Positions 26,297 through 34,178 of a stretch of DNA of 64,000 nucleotides are shown piece by piece (the stretch's first letter is position 1; the number at the start of each line of letters is the position of its first letter). This DNA comes from Pseudarthrobacter polychromogenes (lineage in GTDB: Bacteria; Actinomycetota; Actinomycetes; Actinomycetales; Micrococcaceae), in NCBI RefSeq assembly GCF_014644495.1, contig NZ_BMKU01000002.1:248001-312000 (forward strand). The letters are read 5' to 3'. Made by a program: the position numbers and the translations under genes. Under the pieces are notes generated by a model. The model saw only the letters and a list, made by a program, of their open reading frames with translations. It searched no databases and was not told where the DNA came from.

Positions 26297-28834
26297 ATTG
26301 ACCGGTCCGGCCTGGTGGACCAGTTCCCCGTGCGCCGGTGCCGCCCCGGTCCGGTTGAGCTTGGCGCCCTCCACGTCCACGTCAGGCAGGATCCGGTCCA
26401 GCCACCGGGGCAGCCACCAGGACCTTTCGCCCAGCAGGTACATCACGGCCGGGACGATGGTCATGCGCACCACGAAGGCGTCCAGGAGTACCCCGAACGC
26501 CATGGCGAAGCCGAGCGGCCGGACCATGGTGAGGTGGCTGAAGATGAAGCCGGCGAACACGCTGACCATGATGATCGCGGCGGCGGTCACCACAGCGGCC
26601 GCGTGGCGGAAGCCTACCCGGACGGCTTCCTTGGCGGTGGAACCGTGCATGTAGGCCTCCCGCATGCCCGAGGCGATGAACACCTGGTAGTCCATGGCCA
26701 GGCCGAACAGCACACCGATCAGGATGATGGGCAGGAAACTCAGCACGGCGCCGGGGTTGGCGACGTCGAACACGCCGCCGAGCCAGCCCCACTGGTACAC
26801 GGCAACCACGGCGCCGAACGCTGCGGCGAGCGAGAGGAGGAAACCGCCCGTGGCCAGCAGCGGCACCACGATGGAGCGGAACACCAGCAGCAGCAGGATC
26901 AGGGACAGCCCGACGACGATGGCCAGGTAGGGCGGGAGGGCGTCACCCAGCTTGGTGGAGACGTCGATGTTGCCGGCCGTCTGGCCGGTCAGGCCCATCG
27001 CCACCCCGTGCTCGGACTGGATTTCATCATTGAGGCCGCGGAGTTCGGACACCACGTTGACGGTGCTGGCGCTGGCCGGGCCTTCCTCGGGGATGACCTG
27101 GAAAACGGCGGTCCGGCGGTCCCCGCTGAGGGCAACCGGTACAGCGGCCACCACGTTGTCCACGGCGCGGAGCTTGTCGGCGACGTCGTACTGCAGGGTC
27201 TGTGCCTGGGCTTCATCGAGGCCGGCCGGGAACTCGCCCACGGCGACGATGGGGCCAGTGACGCCCTCGCCGAAGCTGCGCGCCGTGAGGTCGTACGCCT
27301 GGTAGGCCTCGGAGTCCACGGGTTCGGAGCCGCCGTCGGGCAGTGCGAGCTGCAGCTGGGTGGCCGGCAGCGCGAGGGTGCCCAGGAGGAGCACGCCGGC
27401 CAGGAGGGCCAGGATGGGGTGCCGGGTGACCAGGCCGCCCCAGCCGCGGGTGCTGCGCTCGCGGTCCCTGGCTTCATCGGCTGCTTCGTGGCCGGGCTCG
27501 GCGTTGTGGGCATCGGCCTTGGCCCAGGCCCGCCGGGAAATGATGCGGCGGCCGATCAGCGACAGCATGGCGGGCGTCAGGGTGATGGCCACCAGGACGG
27601 CCACGGCCACCGTGCCGGCCGCGGCCAGGCCCATGACGGTGAGGAACGGCAGGCCGGGGACCACCAGTGCGGCGAGCGCGATGATGACGGTCAGGCCGGC
27701 GAAAACCACGGCGTTGCCTGAGGTGCCGGTGGCCCGGGCCACGGATTCCTCCGGGTCCATCCCGGCAAGGAGCTGGGTCCGGTGGCGGTTGACGATGAAG
27801 AGTGAGTAGTCGATGCCCACGGCCAGGCCAAGCATGAGGGCAAGCATCGGGGAGATGGAGCTCATGTCGAAGAGGCCGGACAGCGCGAACGTGATGCCGA
27901 CCCCCACGCCGACGCCCACTACGGCCATCAGCAGCGGCAGCCCGGCGGCAACCAGCGTGCCCAGCATCAGGATCAGGACCAGGGCCGCGACCGCAATGCC
28001 GATGATCTCAGCGGCGCCGAAAAGTTCGGAGATGTCCTCGGTGATTTCCTTGCTGGCGTAGGCGGTGACGCCTGCGCGGGATGTTTCGTGGGCGATGTCC
28101 TGGACCTGTTGGCGGACCTCGGGGCTCAGGCCGTTGATGGAGGTGTTGAACTGCACCTGGGCCACGGCTGCGCGGCCGTCTTCGGACACGAACCGAATGG
28201 CCGAGGACGCTGCTGCCTGGCGCTTGCCGAGCTCGAGCTTTGCCTTGCTGGACTCCAGCTCCTGGACGCCTGCCTCGAGCCTTGCCTGGCCCTCGGCCAG
28301 TGTGGCCTTTTGCTGGCCGAGCTGGGCCTCGATGAGCGCGGCAGGGGCGCCGGCAGCCGAAAGCTGCTGCTCTGCTGCGGCCAGCTGTGCCTGGCCGGCT
28401 TCGAGCTGGGCGCGGGAGGCGTCCAGCTGGGCCTGGCCGGCGGCAAGCTGCTGCTCGCCGTCGGCAATGGCCTGTCCCGCTTGGTCCACCTGGGCCTGCG
28501 TGGCGAAGGGATCCACGGTGCCGCGGACGTCCGGAATGGCTTCAAGTTCCTTGAGGGAATCCGTGACGGCGGTCCGGCTCTCGGCGGTAAAGCCGCCGTC
28601 GGGAGCTTCAAAGACGATGGTGGCGGTGCCTCCGGAAGCTGAGGGCAGCTCTTCCTTCAGCTTGTCCGCGATCCGCTGCGTCTCCGTGCCGGGAATCTGG
28701 AAATTGTTGGACAGTGTCCCGTGGAACGCTGCGGCGGCACCGCCTACGGCCAGCAGGGCGGCAAGCCAGAGGGAGATGACCAGCCAGCGCCGGCGGTAGG
28801 AAAACTTGCCCAGGCGGTAAAGGAACAGTGCCAT
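26294..28834 (-). CDS. MMPL/RND-family membrane exporter
   Basis: This 846-residue transporter has two RND halves. Helix 1 (RRWLVISLWLAALLAVGGAA) is followed by a large first periplasmic loop containing an extended Gln/Ala-rich heptad stretch (about residues 110-215, e.g. QLAAGQAQLDASRAQLEAGQ), a predicted coiled coil as in the actinobacterial YdfJ-like subgroup. The proton-relay motifs are GLAVGIDYSLFIVNRHR in helix 4 and LAMDYQVFIASGMREAY in helix 10. Substrates are probably lipids or hydrophobic drugs. The TetR gene ends 18 bases upstream, so the pair is likely one self-regulated unit. Confidence 0.92.
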   Translation of the reverse strand: MALFLYRLGKFSYRRRWLVISLWLAALLAVGGAAAAFHGTLSNNFQIPGTETQRIADKLKEELPSASGGTATIVFEAPDGGFTAESRTAVTDSLKELEAIPDVRGTVDPFATQAQVDQAGQAIADGEQQLAAGQAQLDASRAQLEAGQAQLAAAEQQLSAAGAPAALIEAQLGQQKATLAEGQARLEAGVQELESSKAKLELGKRQAAASSAIRFVSEDGRAAVAQVQFNTSINGLSPEVRQQVQDIAHETSRAGVTAYASKEITEDISELFGAAEIIGIAVAALVLILMLGTLVAAGLPLLMAVVGVGVGVGITFALSGLFDMSSISPMLALMLGLAVGIDYSLFIVNRHRTQLLAGMDPEESVARATGTSGNAVVFAGLTVIIALAALVVPGLPFLTVMGLAAAGTVAVAVLVAITLTPAMLSLIGRRIISRRAWAKADAHNAEPGHEAADEARDRERSTRGWGGLVTRHPILALLAGVLLLGTLALPATQLQLALPDGGSEPVDSEAYQAYDLTARSFGEGVTGPIVAVGEFPAGLDEAQAQTLQYDVADKLRAVDNVVAAVPVALSGDRRTAVFQVIPEEGPASASTVNVVSELRGLNDEIQSEHGVAMGLTGQTAGNIDVSTKLGDALPPYLAIVVGLSLILLLLVFRSIVVPLLATGGFLLSLAAAFGAVVAVYQWGWLGGVFDVANPGAVLSFLPIILIGVLFGLAMDYQVFIASGMREAYMHGSTAKEAVRVGFRHAAAVVTAAAIIMVSVFAGFIFSHLTMVRPLGFAMAFGVLLDAFVVRMTIVPAVMYLLGERSWWLPRWLDRILPDVDVEGAKLNRTGAAPAHGELVHQAGPVN

Positions 28835-28852
28835 GTGAGGTGACCGATCTGA

Positions 28853-29557
28853 TCAGGAGGGACGGGAGGCTGAGGATGAGGGTGCGGGCGAGGTGCCCGT
28901 GGTGAAACCGGAGCCGAGCAGGGCCATGGCGTCGATCAGGAGGTGCCGGAGCTCGGCAAGGGACGCGGGGGAGAGGTCCGCCCCGCGGCGGGAGAACCAG
29001 ACCTCCATGGCGGCCTTGCCGCAGGAAATCACGGACCCCGCCAGGGCACGGAGGTAGAGCTCATCGACTGCGCCAGGTGTTGCGGCCGCACGCCCGCGGG
29101 CTACTTCTGTGATCTGTTCCCGGCAGTGGTCCCAGGCTTCCAGTTCGGAATGGGACATCAGGCTGCTCTGCTGGGTCAGCGTGAACAGCTCGGCCAGCGG
29201 GGCCACCGTCATCGGGTCCGCAAGGGCCATCAGCGCCTCTTGGGCGGACTGGAGGACGGGTTCGTCCGCGGGCCGGAGTTTGAACTGCTGGATGGCGTTG
29301 TCCAGGAAGCCGTGGGTGACGGAGGCCAGTGCAGCGTCGGTGCTGCCGAAGTAATTGAAGAAGGTCCGGCGTGAAATTCCGGCGGCGTCTGCGATGTCCT
29401 CTACGGTGAAGTTCCCGGGCCCGCTGGTGCGAAGGAGGGCCAATGCGGCGTCTGTAATGGCCTGGCGGGTGGCGGCTTTATTCAGCTCCCGCCGGGATGT
29501 CGGCGCGGGTGCCTGATCAGGGTCTTCCGGCGGGGTGGGGTCTGCGGAAATCGTCAC
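28853..29557 (-). CDS. TetR-family transcriptional regulator of the MmpL exporter
   Basis: This 234-residue protein has an N-terminal TetR helix-turn-helix: TRQAITDAALALLRTSGPGN, then FTVEDIADAAGISRRTFFNY and FGSTDAALASV (about residues 30-80). The helical C-terminal ligand domain shows no specific family feature. It is cotranscribed with the MmpL exporter and is probably its repressor. The start is a GTG at 29557, six bases behind TAGTGT. A perfect palindrome (29571-29584) lies just upstream of that box, which suggests autoregulation and control of the whole unit. Confidence 0.92.
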   Translation of the reverse strand: MTISADPTPPEDPDQAPAPTSRRELNKAATRQAITDAALALLRTSGPGNFTVEDIADAAGISRRTFFNYFGSTDAALASVTHGFLDNAIQQFKLRPADEPVLQSAQEALMALADPMTVAPLAELFTLTQQSSLMSHSELEAWDHCREQITEVARGRAAATPGAVDELYLRALAGSVISCGKAAMEVWFSRRGADLSPASLAELRHLLIDAMALLGSGFTTGTSPAPSSSASRPS

Positions 29558-29563
29558 GCTTTT

Positions 29564-29569
29564 ACACTA
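29564..29569 (-). promoter_or_regulatory. Candidate -10 box, leaderless start of the TetR gene
   Basis: TAGTGT on the minus strand, six bases, then GTG at 29557. No Shine-Dalgarno sequence is present. Confidence 0.5.
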
Positions 29570-29570
29570 C

Positions 29571-29584
29571 GTGCAAGTTTGCAC
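29571..29584. promoter_or_regulatory. Palindromic operator for the TetR regulator
   Basis: GTGCAA and TTGCAC form an exact inverted repeat with a 2-base centre (GTGCAAGTTTGCAC), 14 bases upstream of the TetR start and one base from its -10 box. This fits a self-repression site. It also lies upstream of the divergent secreted-protein gene. Confidence 0.6.
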
Positions 29585-29720
29585 TCTGGGCAACTTACTT
29601 TCACAGGAGAATGAAAGGTTCCCAACAGCTCTTCCATGAGTTGCTTGCCGATGCTGGAAATGTCCCGAAAAGGACTCAGGATCAGCAGCCGTCCCGGACG
29701 GCAGTACCAGGAGACAAGAA

Positions 29721-30284
29721 ATGTCACGCACAAAGAAAATGACCCTCGGCCTGTCAGCCACGGCGTTGGCCCTTGCCGCCGGAATCGGCGTTGCCGGCAT
29801 GGCCTCCGCCACCACGACACCCGCTCCCACCCCCAGCGCGAGCTCGAGCGCATCGGCAGATGCCAGCACCAGTACCGTTCCCGGCGGCGGCATGGGCAAG
29901 CACGGCGGCCGGGGCGGTGAGCGTGGGATTGCACAGGCGTCCGGACTGGCGGAGAAGCTGGGCGTTGAGGAAGCAAAGGTGACCGACGCCCTACAGGCCT
30001 TCCGCGAGGCCAGCAAGCCCGCCGGTCCTCCGGCGGAGGGGGAGAAGCCTGATGCAGCTGCCCGCGAGGCCGCCCTTGCGAAGTCGCTGGCTGAATCGCT
30101 TGGCATCGAGGAATCCGCGGTCACCACGGCGCTGGAGGAGCTCCGCAGCGAACGGCAGGCAGAGAAGGCGGCGGGCCTGAAGACCCGGCTGGACCAGGCC
30201 GTCGCGGACGGAAAACTGACCCAGGCCGAGGCAGATGCCGTCACCAAGGCGGTGGAGAGCGGGGTGATCGGCGGCGGGCACTGA
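29721..30284 (+). CDS. Secreted helical protein with internal repeat, function unknown
   Basis: This 187-residue protein has a signal peptide (LGLSATALALAAGIGVAGMA followed by SATTT), a Thr/Pro/Ser-rich linker and a Gly/His-rich patch (GKHGGRGGERG). Two related helical units follow: LAEKLGVEEAKVTDALQAFR and LAESLGIEESAVTTALEELR, separated by about 40 residues. The last segment (LDQAVADGKLTQAEADAVTK) looks like a further helix pair. Similar units occur in other actinobacterial secreted proteins of unknown role. The ATG at 29721 has AGGAGA eight bases upstream. It is divergent from the TetR gene and could share its operator. Confidence 0.78.
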   Translation: MSRTKKMTLGLSATALALAAGIGVAGMASATTTPAPTPSASSSASADASTSTVPGGGMGKHGGRGGERGIAQASGLAEKLGVEEAKVTDALQAFREASKPAGPPAEGEKPDAAAREAALAKSLAESLGIEESAVTTALEELRSERQAEKAAGLKTRLDQAVADGKLTQAEADAVTKAVESGVIGGGH

Positions 30285-30301
30285 TCACAGTCCCTGCTGG
30301 A

Positions 30302-30329
30302 TAGCGCCTTAGACAGAGTTGGCGCTTCA
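30302..30329. repeat. Short intergenic repeat related to the 1781-1846 palindrome
   Basis: TAGCGC starts and TTGGCGCTTCA ends this 28-base element. The same two blocks occur with the same spacing at 1791-1818. AGCGCC (30303-30308) and GGCGCT (30321-30326) form a hairpin. The middle 11 bases differ. Confidence 0.5.
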
Positions 30330-30333
30330 CACA

Positions 30334-30377
30334 GAAAGAAGTCCCCGGGAACGGTCCAGTTCCCGGGGACTTCTTTC
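30334..30377. terminator. Perfect 19-bp bidirectional terminator
   Basis: Arms 30334-30352 and 30359-30377 are exact reverse complements around a 6-base loop. The GC-rich core CCCCGGGAAC is flanked by GAAAGAAG on one side and CTTCTTTC on the other, so either strand gives a stem ending in a pyrimidine, T-rich tract. It separates the secreted-protein gene from the convergent symporter gene. Confidence 0.85.
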
Positions 30378-30398
30378 GTGATGGGTGAGCAGGGGCGC

Positions 30399-31838
30399 TT
30401 AGGCCTTCGCATCCTCCAGGTGGCGAGGAGCGGTGTCCGTGGTGGTCCCGTCGTGGGAAGCGGCGTCAGCGTCGAGGCTGTCGTCAACAAACGGCGTGCC
30501 GTTGCGGGGCGCGTTGTACAGCTGCTCGTCCAGGATGCCCTGGCGCTTGGCCACGATGGTGGGGACCAGGGCCTGGCCGGCCACGTTCACGGCGGTGCGT
30601 CCCATGTCCAGGATCGGGTCGATGGCCAGGAGCAGGCCGACGCCGGCCAGCGGCAGTCCCAGCGTGGACAGCGTCAGCGTGAGCATCACCACGGCGCCCG
30701 TGGTGCCGGCCGTGGCGGCGGAACCCAGCACGGAGACCAGGGCGATCAGCAGGTACTGGGTGAAGTCCAGCTGGATGCCGAAGAACTGGGCCACGAAGAT
30801 GGCGGAGATCGCGGGGTAGATCGCGGCGCAGCCGTCCATCTTGGTGGTGGCGCCCAGCGGCACGGCGAAGGACGCGTAGGCGCGGGGGACGCCCAGGCTG
30901 CGTTCGGTGACGCGCTGGGTCAGGGGCAGGGTGCCCACGGAGGAGCGGGAGACGAAGGCCAGCTGGACGGCGGGCCACACGCCGGAGAAGTACTGCTTGA
31001 CCGAGAGGCCGTGGGCGCGGACCAGGATGGGGTACACCGCGAAGATGACCAGGGCCAGGCCCACGTAGATGGCGAAGGTGAACTTGCCCAGGGAACCGAT
31101 TGTGTCCCAGCCGTAGACGGCAACGGCGTTGCCGATGAGGCCCACGGTGCCCAGCGGGGCGATCCGGATGATCCACCACAGCACCTTCTGGATGACGGCC
31201 AGCGCCGAAGCGTTCAGGCTCAGGAAGGGTTCGGCAGCCTTGCCCACCTTGAGCGCGGCAACACCGACGGCGATGGCGATCACGAGGATCTGGAGCACGT
31301 TGAAGCTGACGGAGGTGGTGACCGCGCCGGATTCGGCAACGGTGGAGCTGGCGCCCAGTCCCAGGAAGTTCTTGGGGAACAGGCCCACCAGGAAAGCCCA
31401 CCAGTCACCGGACTTGCCGGAGTACTTGGCTTCCTCTGAGATGCCGGTGTTGGCGCCGGGCTGCAGCAGGACACCGAGGCCGATGCCGATCAGTACGGCG
31501 ATCAGGGAGGTGATGGCAAACCACAGCAGGGTGTTCCAGGCGAGCTTGGCGGCGTTGGAGACCTGGCGCAGGTTCGAGATGGAGCTGACCACTGCGGTGA
31601 AGATCAGGGGTACGACGGCGGTCTGCAGCAGTGACACGTAGCTGGAGCCGATGGTCTGCAGCGTGGCGCCAAGGGCGTTGGGGCTGGCTTTGGTGCTGCC
31701 GGTGTACTTGGCCAGCAGGCCGAGGCCGAGGCCGACGATGAGGGCGGCGATGATCTGGAAGCCGAACGAGCCAGCCCATTTGGGCAGCTGGAAGCCGGTC
31801 TTTCCTGCGGGGGAGGGGGTGCTTGTCTGAGTGCTCAC
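30399..31838 (-). CDS. Dicarboxylate/amino acid:cation symporter (DAACS family)
   Basis: This 479-residue transporter has the GltPh/DctA architecture: an N-terminal helix (FQIIAALIVGLGLGLLAKYT), the HP1 Ser-rich loop FVSRSSVGTLPLTQRVTE, the helix-7 motif in VPLGATTKMDGCAAIYPA, and GAVVMLTLTLSTLGLPLAGV at HP2. In most members the helix-7 motif reads NMDG; here the Asn is replaced by Lys (KMDG), which sits at a cation site and may change ion coupling or substrate. The start is a GTG at 31838, six bases behind a TAGCGT box. The likely substrate is a C4-dicarboxylate or an acidic amino acid. Confidence 0.9.
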   Translation of the reverse strand: MSTQTSTPSPAGKTGFQLPKWAGSFGFQIIAALIVGLGLGLLAKYTGSTKASPNALGATLQTIGSSYVSLLQTAVVPLIFTAVVSSISNLRQVSNAAKLAWNTLLWFAITSLIAVLIGIGLGVLLQPGANTGISEEAKYSGKSGDWWAFLVGLFPKNFLGLGASSTVAESGAVTTSVSFNVLQILVIAIAVGVAALKVGKAAEPFLSLNASALAVIQKVLWWIIRIAPLGTVGLIGNAVAVYGWDTIGSLGKFTFAIYVGLALVIFAVYPILVRAHGLSVKQYFSGVWPAVQLAFVSRSSVGTLPLTQRVTERSLGVPRAYASFAVPLGATTKMDGCAAIYPAISAIFVAQFFGIQLDFTQYLLIALVSVLGSAATAGTTGAVVMLTLTLSTLGLPLAGVGLLLAIDPILDMGRTAVNVAGQALVPTIVAKRQGILDEQLYNAPRNGTPFVDDSLDADAASHDGTTTDTAPRHLEDAKA

Positions 31839-31844
31839 CCGACT

Positions 31845-31850
31845 ACGCTA
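31845..31850 (-). promoter_or_regulatory. Candidate -10 box, leaderless start of the symporter gene
   Basis: TAGCGT on the minus strand, six bases (AGTCGG), then GTG at 31838. No Shine-Dalgarno sequence is present. Confidence 0.5.
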
Positions 31851-32189
31851 GGGCCACCGCACATATCACGGCGAACGAACATTGAGAAATATTACGCGCC
31901 CCGAGTTTCCGCCGGAGCGAATCAACCCCGTGGAATCAAGGGAGTGCAGCGGCCATGTTACTTATTCCCTGCCCGGGTGTGGCATATCTCTCGCGTTTGG
32001 CACGCCGACACAGCCGCCTTCCACGCGTGCTGCTCCTTCGTCGCTCTGACGCACGCTTTCGGAAGGCGCCCGTGGCGCCGCGCCTGGGGGGAGCGGGCGA
32101 CAGGCATCCGGCAGCGCGCTCCCCACCGGCTCCCTAGCCTCGCAAGCTCGGCCAGGGAACCCTGCCGGCGTGGGCCCATTCAGTAAAAC
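31851..32189. other. Non-coding stretch between the DUF885 and symporter genes
   Basis: No convincing gene is found in this 339-base stretch; open frames here are short and low in family-like sequence. It contains two small palindromes: GGCGCC-CGT-GGCGCC (32065-32079) and CAGGG-AA-CCCTG (32153-32164). The part next to 31850 (AATATT, ATATCAC) is AT-richer and likely holds the upstream promoter elements of the symporter gene. The rest may be transcription-termination or decayed sequence. Confidence 0.5.
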
Positions 32190-33872
32190 TCAGAGCAGTG
32201 CGCGCCTTAGGGTGTCAAGGCCGACGGAGCCGATGTTGAGTGCCCTTGTGTGGAACTCTTTGAGGTCAAAACCGGGGCGGGCTTCGAGTTCGGCGCGGAT
32301 TTGTTCCCAGAGCCGCTGGCCCACCTTGTAGGACGGCGCCTGGCCCGGCCAGCCCAGGTAGCGCATGAACTCGAATTTGAGTTGTCCTTCGCTGATGGGC
32401 AGGTTCTCCTTCAGGAATTCATAGCCTTTGTCCGGGGTCCAGGTGCCGGTGCCCCAGCGCTCGGGGACCTCCAGCTCAAGGTGGACGCCGATGTCGAACA
32501 CCACGCGGGCGGCCCGCATCCGTTGCATGTCCAGCATGCCCATGTGGTCGCCGGGATCGTTCAGGTAGCCCAGTTCCTGCATGAGGTTTTCGGCGTACAG
32601 CGCCCAGCCTTCGCCGTGGCCGGAGGTCCAGCAGACGTTGCGCCGCCACTTGTTCAGCAGTTCGCGGCGGTAGGTGGCGGTGGCCACCTGGAGGTGGTGG
32701 CCCGGCACGCCCTCGTGGTAGACGGTGGTGGTTTCGGCCCAGGTGGTGAAAGTGTCCTCGCCGGCGGGGACGGACCACCACATGCGGCCGGGGCGGCTGA
32801 AGTCATCCGAGGGGCCGGTGTAGTAGATGCCGCCTTCGTCGGTGGGGGCGATCAGGCATTCCAGCTTCTTCATGACGTCCGGGATGTCGAAGTGGACGCC
32901 GGCGAGTTCGGCCACGGCTTTGTCCGAGAGCTCCTGCATCCATGCCCGCAGCGCCTCCTTTCCTTTCAGCTGGCGCGCGGGATCGTTGTTCAGGATTTCC
33001 TTGGCCTCGGCGATGGTGGCGCCGGCCTTGATGGTGTCCGCCACCTGTTCCTGCCGGGCGATGAGCCTGTCCAGTTCCTCCACGCCCCAGGCGTAGGTCT
33101 CTTCCAGGTCAACCGTCGCGCCAAGGAACGAGCGGGAGGCGAGGGCGTAGCGGGCCCGGCCCACGGCGTCCTTCTCGGGCGCGGCGGGCAGCAGCTCCGC
33201 GCGAAGGAACTCCGCCAGCCCGGCGTATGCTGCCCGGGCTGCGGCAGCGCCGGCGTCGAGCTCTTCCTGGACGGCGGCTGGCAGCGGCCCGGCGGCCGTG
33301 GCTGCCCCTGCCGCGAGCTTCGCAAAGAAGCCGTCCCCGGCGGCGTACTTCGTGACCTGCTCAATGACGATCCTGACCTGGCGCACCGCGGCAACCCGGC
33401 CGGCGTCTTTCGCCTGCCGCAGGGATTCGGTGTAGCCGGCGATGGCTGCGGGAACGTTGGACGCGCGGCCGGCAATGTGCTGCCAGTCCTGCACGGTCTC
33501 CGTCGGCATGAGGTCGAAGATGGCGCGGATGTCCTGGGCCGGGGAGGCGATGTTGTTCAGGTCGGCGTAATCCCAGCCCGAGGCGTGGATCAGCAGCTGC
33601 AGGCCCAGCCGCTCCTGCATGGCGTCGAGTGTGACGGCGTCAACATCGTCCTCCGGCTCGAGGCCTTCGAGGTCGGTCAGCGCCTTGCGTGCGGCCTCGG
33701 CGAATTCGGCGATGCCGGCGGGGGAGAAGTCCTGGTATTCGGTTTCGTGCCCGGGAACGCCGAGGGTGGTGGCGAAGGACGGATTCAGCCTGATCAGGGT
33801 GTCGGTGTAGTCATCTGCGACGGCGTCGATACGGGTATGCGGGCGGGCGGCAGGAGAGGTGTCTGTAGTCAC
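32190..33872 (-). CDS. DUF885-family protein, putative metallopeptidase-like
   Basis: This 560-residue protein matches DUF885 along its length. The key feature is YHEGVPGHHLQVATATYRRE, a His-Glu-His pattern followed by a helix, which recalls a metallopeptidase active site; SGHGEGWALYAENLMQELGY gives a further conserved His and Glu. It has no signal peptide or membrane helix and so should be cytoplasmic. Related proteins have been linked to peptide hydrolysis, but the substrate is not established. The start is a GTG at 33872, six bases behind a TAGTCT box. The carboxylase epsilon gene ends 69 bases upstream on the same strand. Confidence 0.85.
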   Translation of the reverse strand: MTTDTSPAARPHTRIDAVADDYTDTLIRLNPSFATTLGVPGHETEYQDFSPAGIAEFAEAARKALTDLEGLEPEDDVDAVTLDAMQERLGLQLLIHASGWDYADLNNIASPAQDIRAIFDLMPTETVQDWQHIAGRASNVPAAIAGYTESLRQAKDAGRVAAVRQVRIVIEQVTKYAAGDGFFAKLAAGAATAAGPLPAAVQEELDAGAAAARAAYAGLAEFLRAELLPAAPEKDAVGRARYALASRSFLGATVDLEETYAWGVEELDRLIARQEQVADTIKAGATIAEAKEILNNDPARQLKGKEALRAWMQELSDKAVAELAGVHFDIPDVMKKLECLIAPTDEGGIYYTGPSDDFSRPGRMWWSVPAGEDTFTTWAETTTVYHEGVPGHHLQVATATYRRELLNKWRRNVCWTSGHGEGWALYAENLMQELGYLNDPGDHMGMLDMQRMRAARVVFDIGVHLELEVPERWGTGTWTPDKGYEFLKENLPISEGQLKFEFMRYLGWPGQAPSYKVGQRLWEQIRAELEARPGFDLKEFHTRALNIGSVGLDTLRRALL

Positions 33873-33878
33873 CCTCAG

Positions 33879-33884
33879 AGACTA
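33879..33884 (-). promoter_or_regulatory. Candidate -10 box, leaderless start of the DUF885 gene
   Basis: TAGTCT on the minus strand, six bases (CTGAGG), then GTG at 33872. The CTGAGG could also be read as a weak ribosome-binding site, but it touches the start codon. Confidence 0.5.
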
Positions 33885-33941
33885 ACGGCGCTGCGGCTTT
33901 TCCGAACAGGCCCACGCCGCCGGAGCGTGCGGCAAGCCCCT

Positions 33942-34178
33942 CTAGCCGCGGCTCCGCTTCCACGCGCCGGGACCCGGGGTGGGATCCAGCCTCAGCCGCT
34001 GGCGGCGGACCCAGTGCCGGACCGGCGGCTTGTCCGTCCCGGTGTGCTGGACGCCGCCAAGGGAGAGCACGACGGCGGTGAGCGCCGCCAGCTCCTCGGC
34101 TGTCGGCTGCCCCTTCACCACAGAGAGCAGGGGCACGGCGGGTGCATTGCTATCGTCAGCAGGCTCGGTGGGGCTCAC
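33942..34178 (-). CDS. accE: Acyl-CoA carboxylase epsilon subunit
   Basis: This 78-residue protein has the AccE/PccE pattern: a variable acidic N-terminus, a core [26 protein letters not shown], and a basic end ([18 protein letters not shown]). The epsilon subunit binds alpha and beta subunits of actinobacterial acyl-CoA carboxylases and raises activity. The GTG at 34178 overlaps the stop codon of the beta-subunit gene (GTGA), so translation is coupled and the subunits should be made together. Confidence 0.9.
   Translation of the reverse strand: MSPTEPADDSNAPAVPLLSVVKGQPTAEELAALTAVVLSLGGVQHTGTDKPPVRHWVRRQRLRLDPTPGPGAWKRSRG

Noticed and set aside
25547..27721. 724-residue plus-strand open frame opposite maf and mmpL
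   Set aside because: A shadow frame of high-GC codon use, with low-complexity His/Gly/Asp-rich translation and no motifs. The minus-strand genes have proper RND and Maf signatures.
31944..32186. 80-residue plus-strand frame in the symporter/DUF885 gap
   Set aside because: Its composition (many Arg, Trp, Cys, His) is unlike a protein. It has no ribosome-binding site and no domain.
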